In this document: positions 43,353 to 52,275 of the stretch, piece by piece
How the letters are laid out: the number at the start of each line of letters is the position of its first letter
Numbering within the stretch: position 1 is the stretch's first letter
Origin: Streptomyces tsukubensis
GTDB lineage: Bacteria > Actinomycetota > Actinomycetes > Streptomycetales > Streptomycetaceae
DNA length: 64,000 nucleotides
NCBI RefSeq assembly: GCF_003932715.1
Contig: NZ_CP020700.1
Span: forward strand, 7,586,501 to 7,650,500
Direction of reading: 5' to 3'
Program-made: the position numbers and the translations under genes
Notes under the pieces: generated by a model
Seen by the model: the letters and a program-made list of their open reading frames with translations, nothing else
Told to the model about the DNA's origin: nothing
Database searches by the model: none

Positions 43353-44329
43353 GGGGTCCTTCTGTTCCGGGATTCTCGGAGATCTCGGGGTTCTCGGGGA
43401 GAGCCGGTCCACCCGTCGGAGGGCGCCGGCTGTTGGAACACCGAGCGGTAGACCGCGGGTGTCATGGCGGTCCTGAGTTTGAAGTGGCGGGTGAAATGGG
43501 GCTGGTCCGCGTAGCCGCAGGCGAAGCCGATGACGCCGACCGTGTGGTCGCTGTGCATCAGCAGTCCGGCGGCGACCTCCGTACGGACGGCTCCCAGCAG
43601 CCCGCTGAAGCCGCCCGCCCCCGACAGCCTGCGCTGGAGGCTCCGCACGGGGACCCCCAGTTCGGCGGAGAGGTCCCCGAGAGTCCAGCGGCGCGCGAGG
43701 TCGGCGGTGAGCAGTCGTCGGGTACGGGTGACCTCGTCGCGGCCGGGATCCGTCTCGGCACGGGAGGGCACGGCAGGCGCCGCGCGGGACCAGGTGAACC
43801 ACCACAGCCCGCTGTCGTGCCGGGGCGGAGGCACCATGAAGGCGCCGCGCGAGTAGACGGTGACCGGTTCCCCGCTGCCCACGGCGACTGACAGTTCCCG
43901 CGCTCCGCACAAGGGCAGCAGGGCCGTCAGCACACCGAGGACGAGGGCGTCCTCGGCGGCGTGCGATGGCTCCCCCGGGGGCCCGGCGTGCTCCACGACG
44001 AGCCGTTCCGCACCGCGCTCCCGCACCACCACCCGGTGACGGGAGTGCGTGAACCGCTCCAGCCGCTGCCACCGCTCGAACAGATCGTGCGGGTCGGCGG
44101 AGCACAGCAGGGCGGCGACGGCGGGATCGGAGGGGGAGGCCGGCATCAGCGAGCCCACCCGCAGCAGGGGCAGCAGCCCGTGGTCGCGTGCGACGTCCCT
44201 CAGGAAGGCCCGTTTCGCGGCCAGGGGCAGCAGGGCCCCGCCGCTGGTGGGGGCGGTGACGGGAATGCCCTCGGCTGCCAGCGACTGCTGGACCAGCGCC
44301 AGCAGCCTGGCACTCGCGTACTCCTCCAT
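43349..44329 (-). CDS. AraC-family transcriptional regulator
   Basis: A 326-aa protein with an N-terminal arabinose-binding-like (Arabinose_bd) domain and a C-terminal double HTH (about 215-300: WTLGDLSAELGVPVRSLQRRL, then GFACGYADQPHFTRHFKLRTAMTPAVYR). It heads the operon with the SDR and membrane protein and probably regulates them. The tail after residue 305 is basic and disordered. Confidence 0.88.
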   Translation of the reverse strand: MEEYASARLLALVQQSLAAEGIPVTAPTSGGALLPLAAKRAFLRDVARDHGLLPLLRVGSLMPASPSDPAVAALLCSADPHDLFERWQRLERFTHSRHRVVVRERGAERLVVEHAGPPGEPSHAAEDALVLGVLTALLPLCGARELSVAVGSGEPVTVYSRGAFMVPPPRHDSGLWWFTWSRAAPAVPSRAETDPGRDEVTRTRRLLTADLARRWTLGDLSAELGVPVRSLQRRLSGAGGFSGLLGAVRTEVAAGLLMHSDHTVGVIGFACGYADQPHFTRHFKLRTAMTPAVYRSVFQQPAPSDGWTGSPREPRDLRESRNRRTP

Positions 44330-44434
44330 GACGGTCCCCCCGCTTTCCCTCCGCTTCCGCTCTGCGGCAAACGGTAGGTCCGGCCCCGCCGGGGTGTCTT
44401 GAACGATCGCGCCACCCGGCCGTCGGGGGTCCGG

Positions 44435-45235
44435 TCAGGAACCCGTGCGGTTCCCCTCGGCGTCGCAGGGCAGTTCTCCCGCGGGGCTGTGGGCGCGGTA
44501 GTCACGGATGGTCTGGCGTTCGACCTCGGCCATCGCGGTCGCGCTCACACTGATGATGCCGCCGAAGGGCCGGTCGACGTCCCGGATGATGCACAGGGCA
44601 GCCGCGAGCAGGGCGGTGATCGCGGCGACCGCGAGGAGGTGGCCCCGATTGTCCCGCCGGGGCAGACAGCTGCCGAGGGCGACGACGGTGACGGCCAGGG
44701 TGGCGAGGAGGAACCAGAAGATGGTGGCGGGGATGCTGGCCGTGGCCTGCGTCAGCCGTTCGTCGCGCTCCTCCGAGCGTTTGTTGTCGGCGGCGACGAG
44801 CAGGGCGAAGACCGGCCCGTCCTGGAGCCCGTGGAGGGACTGCCGGAAGCCGGTGGACCAGACGCCGGGCGCCGGGGAGCCCGCTCCGTCGGACATGGCG
44901 GGCCACTCCTGGACCCGTACCGCGCGGGCGTAGCAGATCGCCTGCGTGCGGAGGGCCGCGCGCCGGTCGGCGGGAGCGTAGGCCGCGGTCTCCGCGAGAT
45001 GGTCGAGGGCCCGGGCCTCGCCGCGGGCGGCCGTCTCCGCCTTGCCGTAGGAGCTGGAAGCGGTGACGAGTACGAAGGCCAACAGCAGCACCGTCAGGGT
45101 GATCAGGGGCTCGACGAGGTCCCGGATCTCCAGGCCCGCGGCATCGTCGCGATCGGTGAGCCCGGGCCGCAGAAGGCGGTTGGCGGCGAGACCGGCCAGC
45201 AGGGCCAGTACGGCGGTGACGATGACGGCGGCCAT
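44435..45235 (-). CDS. DUF4239 (bestrophin-like) membrane protein
   Basis: A 266-aa protein with two membrane helices at the N-terminus and two near the C-terminus, enclosing a helical extracellular or cytosolic region. ALRTQAICYARAV and the closing RDVDRPFGGIISVSATAM match what I know of DUF4239, a common Streptomyces family of unknown function. It is a single gene with no obvious partner. Confidence 0.78.
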   Translation of the reverse strand: MAAVIVTAVLALLAGLAANRLLRPGLTDRDDAAGLEIRDLVEPLITLTVLLLAFVLVTASSSYGKAETAARGEARALDHLAETAAYAPADRRAALRTQAICYARAVRVQEWPAMSDGAGSPAPGVWSTGFRQSLHGLQDGPVFALLVAADNKRSEERDERLTQATASIPATIFWFLLATLAVTVVALGSCLPRRDNRGHLLAVAAITALLAAALCIIRDVDRPFGGIISVSATAMAEVERQTIRDYRAHSPAGELPCDAEGNRTGS

Positions 45236-45326
45236 GGGCGGTCACCTCCGGGAGCGACATGGGCGGGCCCCGGGGAGGGGCACCGCGATCATGCCCGGGT
45301 GTCCTCGTCCCGCCGGGGAAACGCGC

Positions 45327-45354
45327 GCGGGGGCCTCCGATCGGAGGCCCCCGC
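45327..45354. terminator. 28-bp perfect palindrome after the agmatine deiminase gene
   Basis: The segment is self-complementary over 14-bp arms centred at 45340/45341, 69 bases beyond the agmatine deiminase stop. It is a probable transcription terminator. Confidence 0.7.
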
Positions 45355-45422
45355 TTGGGCCGAACGAGCCCGCGCGCCGCGCCGCGGTGCGCACCCCGCG
45401 CGGACTCCGGTGACGGCCGGGC

Positions 45423-46586
45423 TCAGGCGGCCGGCTTGCCCGGCTGGTCGTGCGTGGCGCAGTGGATACCGCCGCCGCCCGAGGCCACGGTGTCGATCGG
45501 GACCAGGACGACGTCCCGGCCGGGGAAGTGCTCCCGCATGATGCCGCGGGCGCGGTCGTCGGCCTTCCGATCGCCGAACCGGGGCAGGAAGACCGAGTCG
45601 TTGGCGATGTAGAAGTTGGCGTACGACGCCAGGAAGTCCTCGCCCTCGCCCGTGATCTTCCGCAGATCGGGCTGCGGAAGTTCGACGATCTCGAACCGCC
45701 GCCCACGGGCGTCCGTCGCCTTCGACAGTACGGACTCCGCCTGGTCGGCGGAGCGGGACCAGGAGTCGGGCGGGGTGCCGGGGAAGGCCCGGTCGAGCAG
45801 GACGACGCCGGGCTCGGTGAACCGGACGAGACTGTCCACATGGGCGTCGGTGATGTCCTCGCCGCGTACGCCCGCCAGCCACACCACCTTCTCCATGCCG
45901 AGCAACTCCTTGAGCTCGGCCTCGATACGGTCCCGGCTCTTGCCGGGATTGCGGTTGACGTTGACGATCGAACTCTCGGTGATCAGCAGGGTGCCTTCGC
46001 CGTCGGTCTCGAAGGACCCGCCCTCGGAGACCAGCGGGGCCTGGACCCGGAGGATCCCGTACTCGGGGAGGAGCTTCCGCCCGACCAGGGCGTCGTTGGT
46101 GTGCTCCTGCTTGTCGCCCCAGCCGTTGAAGTTGAAGTCGACGCCGGTCACCTTGCCGCCCTGTTCGACGAAGACGGGAACGGTGTCCCGGGCCCACAGA
46201 TCGTCCACGGCCAGGGGAATGACCTCGACCTGGGAACCGCAGGCCCGCTGAGCGGCCTTCACCTGGTCGGGCCGGGCCATCATCACGACCGCCTCGTACT
46301 CCCCGACGGCCCGCGCGATGCGCGCGATGTCCTTGCGGACATAGGGCAGATCCTCCTCCCAGACGGAGGTCAGGGCCGGCCAGGACATAAAGGTACGGGT
46401 GTGGCTCTCCCACTCGGCACCCAGTCGGCCGGCGCCGGTCGCGGAGGCGGCCCGGGGCGAGACGCCGGTGGCCCGGGGCGCGGCCGAGGGCGCGGCCGGA
46501 CCGCAGGCCGAGGCGCCGAGAACCAGGGTGCCGAGCCCGGCGAAGGCCCGCAGGGCGGCCCGCCGGGAGGGGGAGAGGAAGGACAC
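45423..46586 (-). CDS. Exported agmatine deiminase-family protein
   Basis: A 387-aa guanidino-group-modifying enzyme predicted to convert agmatine to N-carbamoylputrescine and ammonia. Catalytic elements are SEGGSFETDGEG, DAHVDSLVRF and nucleophile Cys in GGGGIHCATHDQPG near the C-terminus. Unlike cytosolic AguA it begins with a twin-arginine-like export signal (SRRAALRAFAGLGTLVLG) ending in a lipobox (GASAC), so it should be an extracytoplasmic lipoprotein. GTG 46586 follows AGGAG. A divergent TetR gene with a palindromic operator controls it. Confidence 0.85.
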   Translation of the reverse strand: MSFLSPSRRAALRAFAGLGTLVLGASACGPAAPSAAPRATGVSPRAASATGAGRLGAEWESHTRTFMSWPALTSVWEEDLPYVRKDIARIARAVGEYEAVVMMARPDQVKAAQRACGSQVEVIPLAVDDLWARDTVPVFVEQGGKVTGVDFNFNGWGDKQEHTNDALVGRKLLPEYGILRVQAPLVSEGGSFETDGEGTLLITESSIVNVNRNPGKSRDRIEAELKELLGMEKVVWLAGVRGEDITDAHVDSLVRFTEPGVVLLDRAFPGTPPDSWSRSADQAESVLSKATDARGRRFEIVELPQPDLRKITGEGEDFLASYANFYIANDSVFLPRFGDRKADDRARGIMREHFPGRDVVLVPIDTVASGGGGIHCATHDQPGKPAA

Positions 46587-47005
46587 GGACGGCTCCTGTC
46601 GTGTGGTGGTACGGGTGGTACGGGGCGCGCGCCGGCGCCCGGGGTCAGGATGCGCACGGTGCACCGGGATCGGCCGGTCCGCAGGGACGGGACTCGGCAC
46701 GTACCGCCACCATGACACTGACTGAAATATCAGTCAACTTTCTCGGCGCTATGGAGTGAAATGATCACGCTCCGTAGAAGAAGTGGAGGCATGCCGCCTG
46801 GATTCGTGATCATTGCGGGATGCGGTGCGGCGTCGATGGGTCGATGGGGGCCTTCCTTGTTCTCAAAACTGAAAATCTGGTCAGGATGGTGATGTCTCGG
46901 TCCGGGCAAGCGCGGAACTCCGGCCCGAAGCCGGACGTTTACCGTCGCGTACCCCTCATGACCTGCTACGCACCTCCGCTGCCGGGTCCCGGTAGAGTGC
47001 CCGCC
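46587..47005. promoter_or_regulatory. Divergent region between agmatine deiminase and tetR genes
   Basis: 419 bases without a gene. It contains the palindrome at 46719-46736 and a relatively AT-rich core (46730-46900) likely to hold both promoters. Confidence 0.55.
46719..46736. promoter_or_regulatory. TetR-type operator upstream of agmatine deiminase gene
   Basis: TGACTGAAATATCAGTCA, an 18-bp palindrome with exact 7-bp outer arms, lies 133 bases before the deiminase start and 270 bases before the tetR start. It probably overlaps the deiminase promoter. Confidence 0.75.
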
Positions 47006-47587
47006 ATGTCGTCTCGCAGCACTCGGATCCTCGAAGCGGCCGCCCGGGTGATCGCCCGGCGCGGGGTCCGCGGCCTGCGTGTGGAGGAGCTGGCTGCCGA
47101 GGCCGGGGTCTCCACCGCCCTGGTCTACTACCACTTCAAGGACCGCACGGGGGTGCTCCGCCGGACCCTGGAGTTCATCAGCGACCGCGCCGAGAGCTAC
47201 ACCACCGACCGGGACCCGGACGCGCCGCCCCCCACCCCCCGGGAGGAGCTGGAGGAGGCGCTCCTGCTGGAGCTCCAGGACACCGTCGAGGTCCGGGAGA
47301 ACAGCGCCGCCTGGGGTGAACTGCGTGCGAGCGCGGTCTTCGAGGAGGCCCTGCGCGAGGACCTCGCCCGGGCGACCCTGGTCTGGGTGCAGGAGGTCGC
47401 CGCGCTGCTCGGCCGGGTCCACCCCCTGGCCCCCGCCTCCGCCCTCGCGGCCGCCGCCGAACGGCTCACCGCCCTGCTGGAAGGCCTCAGCATGCGCTGG
47501 CTCAGCGGTGGCGTCCGGGTCGAGCACGCACGCGAGCTGGTGCGCGGCGCGATCGACGCGGAGCTGGCGGGACTCCGGTGCGACTGA
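47006..47587 (+). CDS. TetR-family regulator (AguR-like position)
   Basis: A 193-aa TetR protein. HTH residues ILEAAARVIARRGVRGLR and GVSTALVYYHFKDR are at 6-50, followed by a BetI-like ligand-binding domain. ATG 47006 starts directly at the HTH, and the longer upstream frame is non-coding. It is divergent from the agmatine deiminase with a palindrome in between, which parallels AguR in Pseudomonas and suggests induction by agmatine or a related amine. The stop codon lies in a 29-bp tandem repeat. Confidence 0.88.
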   Translation: MSSRSTRILEAAARVIARRGVRGLRVEELAAEAGVSTALVYYHFKDRTGVLRRTLEFISDRAESYTTDRDPDAPPPTPREELEEALLLELQDTVEVRENSAAWGELRASAVFEEALREDLARATLVWVQEVAALLGRVHPLAPASALAAAAERLTALLEGLSMRWLSGGVRVEHARELVRGAIDAELAGLRCD

Positions 47588-47656
47588 ACCCTGCGGCGGG
47601 ACTCCGGCGTGACTGAGCCGTGCGGCGGGACTCCGGCGTGACTGAGCCGTGCGGCG
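47564..47656 (+). repeat. 29-bp tandem repeat spanning the tetR stop codon
   Basis: Two exact 29-bp copies (47592-47620, 47621-47649) follow a diverged first copy (47564-47591) that contains the end of the tetR gene, and a short partial copy trails. Each copy repeats the sequence around the stop codon, so the duplication arose from the gene end. Confidence 0.85.
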
Positions 47657-47720
47657 CGGCGGAGGCCGCTGCCCCGGCCCCATGGTCAACTCGCTTCTGT
47701 GATCGTACGATTCGTCATCC

Positions 47721-47842
47721 CGGCTCCTGCCGGGTGACAACTGCATAGCCGTGTGTCCTGGGGGAAGCCGGTGCGAATCCGGCGCTGACCTGCAACCGTG
47801 TGCGGTGCCTCGTGCCGCGAGTCGGGATGCCCAGCACACGGC
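47721..47842 (+). promoter_or_regulatory. Cobalamin riboswitch before the DUF4430 gene
   Basis: The conserved core at 47761-47800 (GGGGAAGCCGGTGCGAATCC, then GGCGCTGACCTGCAACCGTG) and the downstream GAGTCGGGATGCCC at 47819-47832 are the hallmarks of the B12 aptamer. About 150 bases separate it from the start codon, room for an expression platform. It should lower expression when adenosyl- or other cobalamins are abundant. Confidence 0.88.
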
Positions 47843-47994
47843 CGGTTCCGCTTCCTCTGTCATGGTCCGCAGCGCGAAGCCCTGTGCCACCGGTGCTCCG
47901 CGCCTGCTCCCCCGCACGCCGTGCGGGGAACCGGCGCATCGCCCCGGGCGCCGGGGGTCGCGTCGCGGCCCCAGGCCAACCCGGAAGGCATCTC

Positions 47995-48489
47995 ATGCGC
48001 ATGCAACTCGCCCACCGTGCCGCCGTCACCACGGCTGCTCTCGCCCTCACCTTCGCCGCCGCCGCTCCCGCCGCGGTCGGGGCCGAGTCCGGACACCGCG
48101 GCACCAACGCGCCCGTGAAGGTCTCCCTCACGGTCCAGGGCCCCAACGGCCTCCTGTTCAACGGCAAGGTCAGAACCAGGGGCCACGATGTGACCACGGC
48201 GACCGGCGGCACCCACAAGTGCGACGGCACCAACGGGGGAGCGAACCCCACCAAGGTGCCCACCCCGACCGCCGCACTGGACGACGCCGCCCGTCAGAAC
48301 GGCTTCACCTGGGACGGCGCCTGGCACGCCTCGTTCGAGGACTTCTTCGTCGACACCATCAAGAACGTGAGCGGCGGCAGCAGCGCCTACTGGAGCATCG
48401 CCGTGAACGGGACGCCGACTCCGGTGGGCGGCTGCCAGTTCCGTATCAACGCCGGCGACCAGGTCTCGTTCGTCTGGACCGCTTTCTGA
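47995..48489 (+). CDS. Secreted DUF4430 (transcobalamin C-terminal-like) protein under B12 control
   Basis: A 164-aa protein with a clear Sec signal peptide (residues 1-30, AAVTTAALALTFAAAAPAAVGA), then one DUF4430-type domain (about 42-164). This fold forms the C-terminal half of animal transcobalamins and occurs in bacterial surface proteins. YWSIAVNGTPTPVGG is typical, and Cys76/Cys147 could form a disulfide. The cobalamin riboswitch in its leader makes a role in extracellular capture of cobalamin or a precursor very likely. No sortase or lipid anchor is seen, so it should be released or associated with an uptake system encoded elsewhere. Confidence 0.85.
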   Translation: MRMQLAHRAAVTTAALALTFAAAAPAAVGAESGHRGTNAPVKVSLTVQGPNGLLFNGKVRTRGHDVTTATGGTHKCDGTNGGANPTKVPTPTAALDDAARQNGFTWDGAWHASFEDFFVDTIKNVSGGSSAYWSIAVNGTPTPVGGCQFRINAGDQVSFVWTAF

Positions 48490-48523
48490 CCGAAGCTCCG
48501 AACCCCGGCGCCTGAGGCCGGTG

Positions 48524-48555
48524 CCGGGGCGGAGGGCAGCCGCCCTCCGCCCCGG
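48524..48555. terminator. Hairpin between convergent DUF4430 and metE genes
   Basis: CCGGGGCGGAGGGC (48524-48537) and GCCCTCCGCCCCGG (48542-48555) form a perfect 14-bp stem with a 4-base loop, serving both genes. Confidence 0.75.
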
Positions 48556-48595
48556 CGGATCCGGCTCAGGATCCCGATCCGGACCCGGCCCCGAA

Positions 48596-50914
48596 TCAGG
48601 ACGAGGAGAGTTCACCCCGGACGGTACGCGCCGCGGCGACCAGGTTCTCCAGGGAGGCGCGGGTCTCCGCCCAGCCGCGGGTCTTCAGTCCGCAGTCGGG
48701 GTTGACCCAGAGCCGTTCGGCGGGGATCGCCTTCAGCCCGGTACGGAGCAGTCCGGCGGCCTCGTCGGCGGACGGGACGCGCGGGGAGTGGATGTCCCAG
48801 ACCCCGGGCCCGGCCTCCCGGGGGTAGCCGTGGACGGCGAGTTCACCGGCGATCTGCATATGGGAGCGGGCCGCTTCCAGGCTGATGACGTCCGCGTCCA
48901 GATCGTCGATGGCCTCGACCACGTCCCCGAACTCGGCATAGCACATATGGGTGTGGATCTGGGTGTCCGCCGCGACACCGGAGGTCGTCAGCCGGAACGC
49001 CTCCGTCGCCCAGGCCAGATAGCCGGCCCGGTCGGCGGTGCGCAGCGGCAGGGTCTCGCGCAGGGCCGGCTCGTCGACCTGGATGACCCGGGTGCCCGCC
49101 GCCTCCAGATCGTCCACCTCGTCGCGGAGGGCGAGGGCGACCTGACGGGCGGTCTCCCCGAGGGGCTGGTCGTCGCGGACGAACGACCAGGCGAGCATGG
49201 TGACCGGTCCGGTCAGCATGCCCTTGACCGGCTTCCCGGTGAGGGACTGGGCGTAGCTCGTCCAGCGGACGGTCATCGGCGCGGGACGGGACACGTCCCC
49301 GACGAGGACCGGCGGGCGGACATAGCGGGTGCCGTACGACTGGACCCAGCCGTGCCGGGTGGCCAGATAACCGGTGAGCTGCTCGGCGAAGTACTGGACC
49401 ATGTCGTTGCGCTCGGGTTCGCCGTGGACGAGGACGTCGACCCCCGTCTTCTCCTGGAACGCGATCACCTCCTGGATTTCGGACCTGACGCGCTCCTCGT
49501 ACCCGGCCGTGTCGATGTGCCCGGACCGCAGATCCGCGCGGGCGGCGCGCAGTTCGTCGGTCTGGGGGAAGGAGCCGATGGTCGTGGTCGGCAGCAGCGG
49601 CAGCCCGAGGCGGGTCCGCTGGGCGACGGTCCGTTCGCCGTACGGTGCGGAGCGCCGGGCATCGGCCGCGGTGACCGCTCCGGTACGGGCGCGGACGGCC
49701 GGGTCGCGGGTGACGGGGGACGCGGCGCGCGAGGCGAGCACGGCACGGTTGGCCGCCAGTTCGCCGCTGATGGCGGGGGTGCCCCGGCCGAGGCCCCGGG
49801 CGAGGGTCACGATCTCGTCGGTCTTCTGCCGGGCGAAGGACAGCCAGCCCAGGATCTCCGGGTCGACGTCGGTCTCGGCGGCGGCGTCCAGCGGGACGTG
49901 CAGCAGGGAGCAGGACGCGGCGACGTCCACCCGGTCCGCGAGACCCAGCAGGGTGCCGAGGGTGGCGAGGGACTTCTCCAGGTCGTTGACCCAGATATTG
50001 CGGCCGTTGACGACTCCGGCGACCAGCCGCTTCCCGGGCAGCCCGCCGGCGGCGGCCAGATCGCCCAGATTGGCCGCCGCGGATCCGGTGAAGTCCAGGG
50101 CCAGCCCTTCGACCGGGGCCTTGGCCAGCACGGGCAGGGCTCCGCCGAGACGGTCGAAGTAGGAGGCGGCCAGCAGTTTCGGCCGGGCGGTCAGGGCGCC
50201 GAGGTCGCGGTAGGCGCGCGCGGCGGCGTTCAGCTCCGCCGGGGTGCGGTCCTGGACCAGGGCGGGTTCGTCGAGCTGGACCCACTCCGCGCCCGCCGCG
50301 CGGAGATCGGCCAGCACCTCCGCGTACACCGGCAGGAGCCGGTCCAGCAGCGTCAGCGGCTGGAAGTCGGCGGGCACCCCGGGGGCGGGCTTGGCGAGCA
50401 GAAGGTAGGTGACCGGGCCGACGAGGACCGGCCGGGCCGTCAGGCCGAGGGCGAGCGCCTCCTTCAGCTCGTCCACCTGCTTGCCCGAGTCGGCGGTGAA
50501 GACCGTGCCCGGGCCCAGTTCGGGCACGAGGTAGTGGTAGTTGGTGTCGAACCACTTGGTCATCTCCAGCGGCGCCACCTCCCGGTTGCCGCGGGCCATG
50601 GCGAAGTAGCCGTCGAGGGCGTCGGCGGCAACGGCCGCACGGTGCCGCTCGGGGATCGCACCCACCATGACGGTGGTGTCGAGGACATGGTCGTAGTACG
50701 AGAAGTCGCCGGTGGGGACCTCGTCGATGCCCGCCCCGGCGAGGGCGCGCCAGTTGGCGGTGCGCAGTGCCGCGGCTGCGGCCCGGAGGCCGTCGGCGTC
50801 CACCCGGCCCTTCCAGTAGCCCTCGACCGCCTTCTTCAGTTCCCGGCCCTGTCCCTGACGGGGGTAGCCGTACACGGTGGACCGTGCTGCCGCGGCTGCG
50901 GACTTCGTGGTCAC
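48596..50914 (-). CDS. metE: Cobalamin-independent methionine synthase
   Basis: A 772-aa 5-methyltetrahydropteroyltriglutamate-homocysteine methyltransferase, full length with both barrel domains. Zinc ligands are visible in [10 protein letters not shown] (His, Cys), [10 protein letters not shown] (Glu) and [12 protein letters not shown] (Cys). Folate-binding [12 protein letters not shown] is in the N-terminal half. GTG 50914 follows AAGGAGAT. The leader upstream contains a cobalamin riboswitch, so the gene is shut off when B12 permits use of MetH, the usual actinobacterial arrangement. It completes the metY/metX route to methionine. Confidence 0.96.
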   Translation of the reverse strand: MTTKSAAAAARSTVYGYPRQGQGRELKKAVEGYWKGRVDADGLRAAAAALRTANWRALAGAGIDEVPTGDFSYYDHVLDTTVMVGAIPERHRAAVAADALDGYFAMARGNREVAPLEMTKWFDTNYHYLVPELGPGTVFTADSGKQVDELKEALALGLTARPVLVGPVTYLLLAKPAPGVPADFQPLTLLDRLLPVYAEVLADLRAAGAEWVQLDEPALVQDRTPAELNAAARAYRDLGALTARPKLLAASYFDRLGGALPVLAKAPVEGLALDFTGSAAANLGDLAAAGGLPGKRLVAGVVNGRNIWVNDLEKSLATLGTLLGLADRVDVAASCSLLHVPLDAAAETDVDPEILGWLSFARQKTDEIVTLARGLGRGTPAISGELAANRAVLASRAASPVTRDPAVRARTGAVTAADARRSAPYGERTVAQRTRLGLPLLPTTTIGSFPQTDELRAARADLRSGHIDTAGYEERVRSEIQEVIAFQEKTGVDVLVHGEPERNDMVQYFAEQLTGYLATRHGWVQSYGTRYVRPPVLVGDVSRPAPMTVRWTSYAQSLTGKPVKGMLTGPVTMLAWSFVRDDQPLGETARQVALALRDEVDDLEAAGTRVIQVDEPALRETLPLRTADRAGYLAWATEAFRLTTSGVAADTQIHTHMCYAEFGDVVEAIDDLDADVISLEAARSHMQIAGELAVHGYPREAGPGVWDIHSPRVPSADEAAGLLRTGLKAIPAERLWVNPDCGLKTRGWAETRASLENLVAAARTVRGELSSS

Positions 50915-51111
50915 GGAGATCTCCTTCGCGAGATGAATCCCTGAGATCCCGGAGACGGGAACGAGAGCGCGAAGGGGGCACCGGACGGAACCGGATCCCG
51001 CGCGGCACGGCGCGGTGTTCCGTACGGTACGTACTCCCCGGAATCCATCCGGGGTGTTCCCCGACCCGCCCACGAGGTCACCGGAATACCGCGCGCGGAA
51101 CGTTCCGTACG

Positions 51112-51300
51112 CGGGCAACGGGCAGGTCTTCGGACTCGCGGGCACGCCTGCCGGTCTCCCGGCGGGCACCTAGTGGCCGTCGCTTCCCAGGCCCTTTCCC
51201 GGACCCAGTGCGTATGACGGCGGTCGTTCCCGCTCACCGCTGCGGGGCAGTCCCGGATTCCCACCGGGTTCCCTCTTACGACGCTCCCGTCCGGCTGACG
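51112..51300 (-). promoter_or_regulatory. Cobalamin riboswitch in the metE leader
   Basis: Read on the minus strand, the core GGGAACCCGGTGGGAATCC / GGGACTGCCCCGCAGCGGTGA (complement of 51231-51273) and the B12 box GAAGACCTGCC (near 51121-51131) are both present. It ends about 200 bases before the metE start. The whole 530-bp gap 50915-51444 holds this element, its expression platform and the metE promoter. Confidence 0.93.
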
Positions 51301-51444
51301 GGGCGAACCAGCTGCGGGGCCAGCCTACGGTGCGCGGGACCGTTTCGGCGGCACGGGTCCATCATGCGGATCACCCGGTGGGACGAACGGCCCCCGCGGC
51401 GGGCACCGGAGCCGCCGCGGCAACTCCCCGGCGGGCCCCCGCCG

Positions 51445-52140
51445 TCACCGCGTCCCGCCCTCCCCGTCCGCCTCGTCAGGGCGCAGCGCCTCCAGGATCA
51501 GGCGCAGGCCGAAGCCGAACTCCACGGCCGGGTCGAAGCCGGGCCCCTCGGACTGGGCGGCGACCAGTTCCACGAGATGCGGGTGGCTGTCGGGGGAGAG
51601 CGCGGGCAGCAGGGCGGCCGTGATCCCGTCGCGGTCCTCAGGGGCGGCGAAGGGGAGGCTCAACTCCTGGAGCACCGCACCGTAGACGAAGCTGTCGATC
51701 ACCCCGACCGCGCGGGCCGCCGCCCTGACGGAGAAGCCCCCGGCGCGCAGGGTGCCCAGGACGGCATCGTGGTGGCGCAGGGTGGCCGGGCCCGGCCGGC
51801 TGCGCGAGTCCATCAGACCGACGGCCCACGGATGGGCCAGCAGTGCCGTGCGGGCCGATACGGCGCGGTCGTGCATCGCCCTCTTCCAGCCCGCCCCCGG
51901 GGGCGGCAGTTCGATCAGGGCGAAGACGGCGTCGACCATGCCGTCGAGGAGATCGTCCCGGTTGCGCACATGGTTGTAGAGAGACATCGCCTCGACGCCC
52001 AGGGAGCCCGCGAGGGCCCGCATGGTGACCCCTGCCGCCCCCTTCTCGCCGGCCAGGGCGACCGCAGCGGCGATCACCCGGTCCCGGCTCAGGGGCGCCC
52101 GCTTCGGCCGGCCGCCCCGGCCGCCCGTGTTCTCCCGCAT
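51445..52140 (-). CDS. TetR-family regulator (TetR_C-type)
   Basis: A 231-aa repressor. An N-terminal extension rich in Gly/Arg is followed by the HTH (VIAAAVALAGEKGAAGVTMRALAG, then GVEAMSLYNHVRNRDDLLD) and a TetR_C_1-like core (tetracycline-repressor class, LYNHV being typical). It is divergent from an NAD(P)-binding protein gene, with two dyads in the 135-bp gap. It probably represses that gene and itself. Confidence 0.88.
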   Translation of the reverse strand: MRENTGGRGGRPKRAPLSRDRVIAAAVALAGEKGAAGVTMRALAGSLGVEAMSLYNHVRNRDDLLDGMVDAVFALIELPPPGAGWKRAMHDRAVSARTALLAHPWAVGLMDSRSRPGPATLRHHDAVLGTLRAGGFSVRAAARAVGVIDSFVYGAVLQELSLPFAAPEDRDGITAALLPALSPDSHPHLVELVAAQSEGPGFDPAVEFGFGLRLILEALRPDEADGEGGTR

Positions 52141-52216
52141 GGATGCTCTCCGCCCGTGTCGTCGTCCGGCCGTGCTGCTGCCGTCCCGTTGCGCCGTCCG
52201 GGTTCCGCCCCTTCGG

Positions 52217-52256
52217 CTTACGGTGTAAGTTCCACCGTGTCACTTACATAGTAAGT
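52217..52256. promoter_or_regulatory. Two TetR-type dyads between tetR and oxidoreductase genes
   Basis: CTTACGGTGTAAG (52217-52229) and ACTTACATAGTAAGT (52242-52256) share the half-site CTTAC/GTAAG. Their centres are 26 bp apart. The second is 20 bases before the oxidoreductase start. They are likely tandem operators for the divergent TetR protein. Confidence 0.75.
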
Positions 52257-52275
52257 CGAAGGTGAGGGCCGCAGG

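Noticed and set aside
47761..47800. Sequence resembling a tRNA T-loop (GTGCGAATCC)
   Set aside because: It is part of the cobalamin riboswitch core; no acceptor or anticodon stems fit around it.
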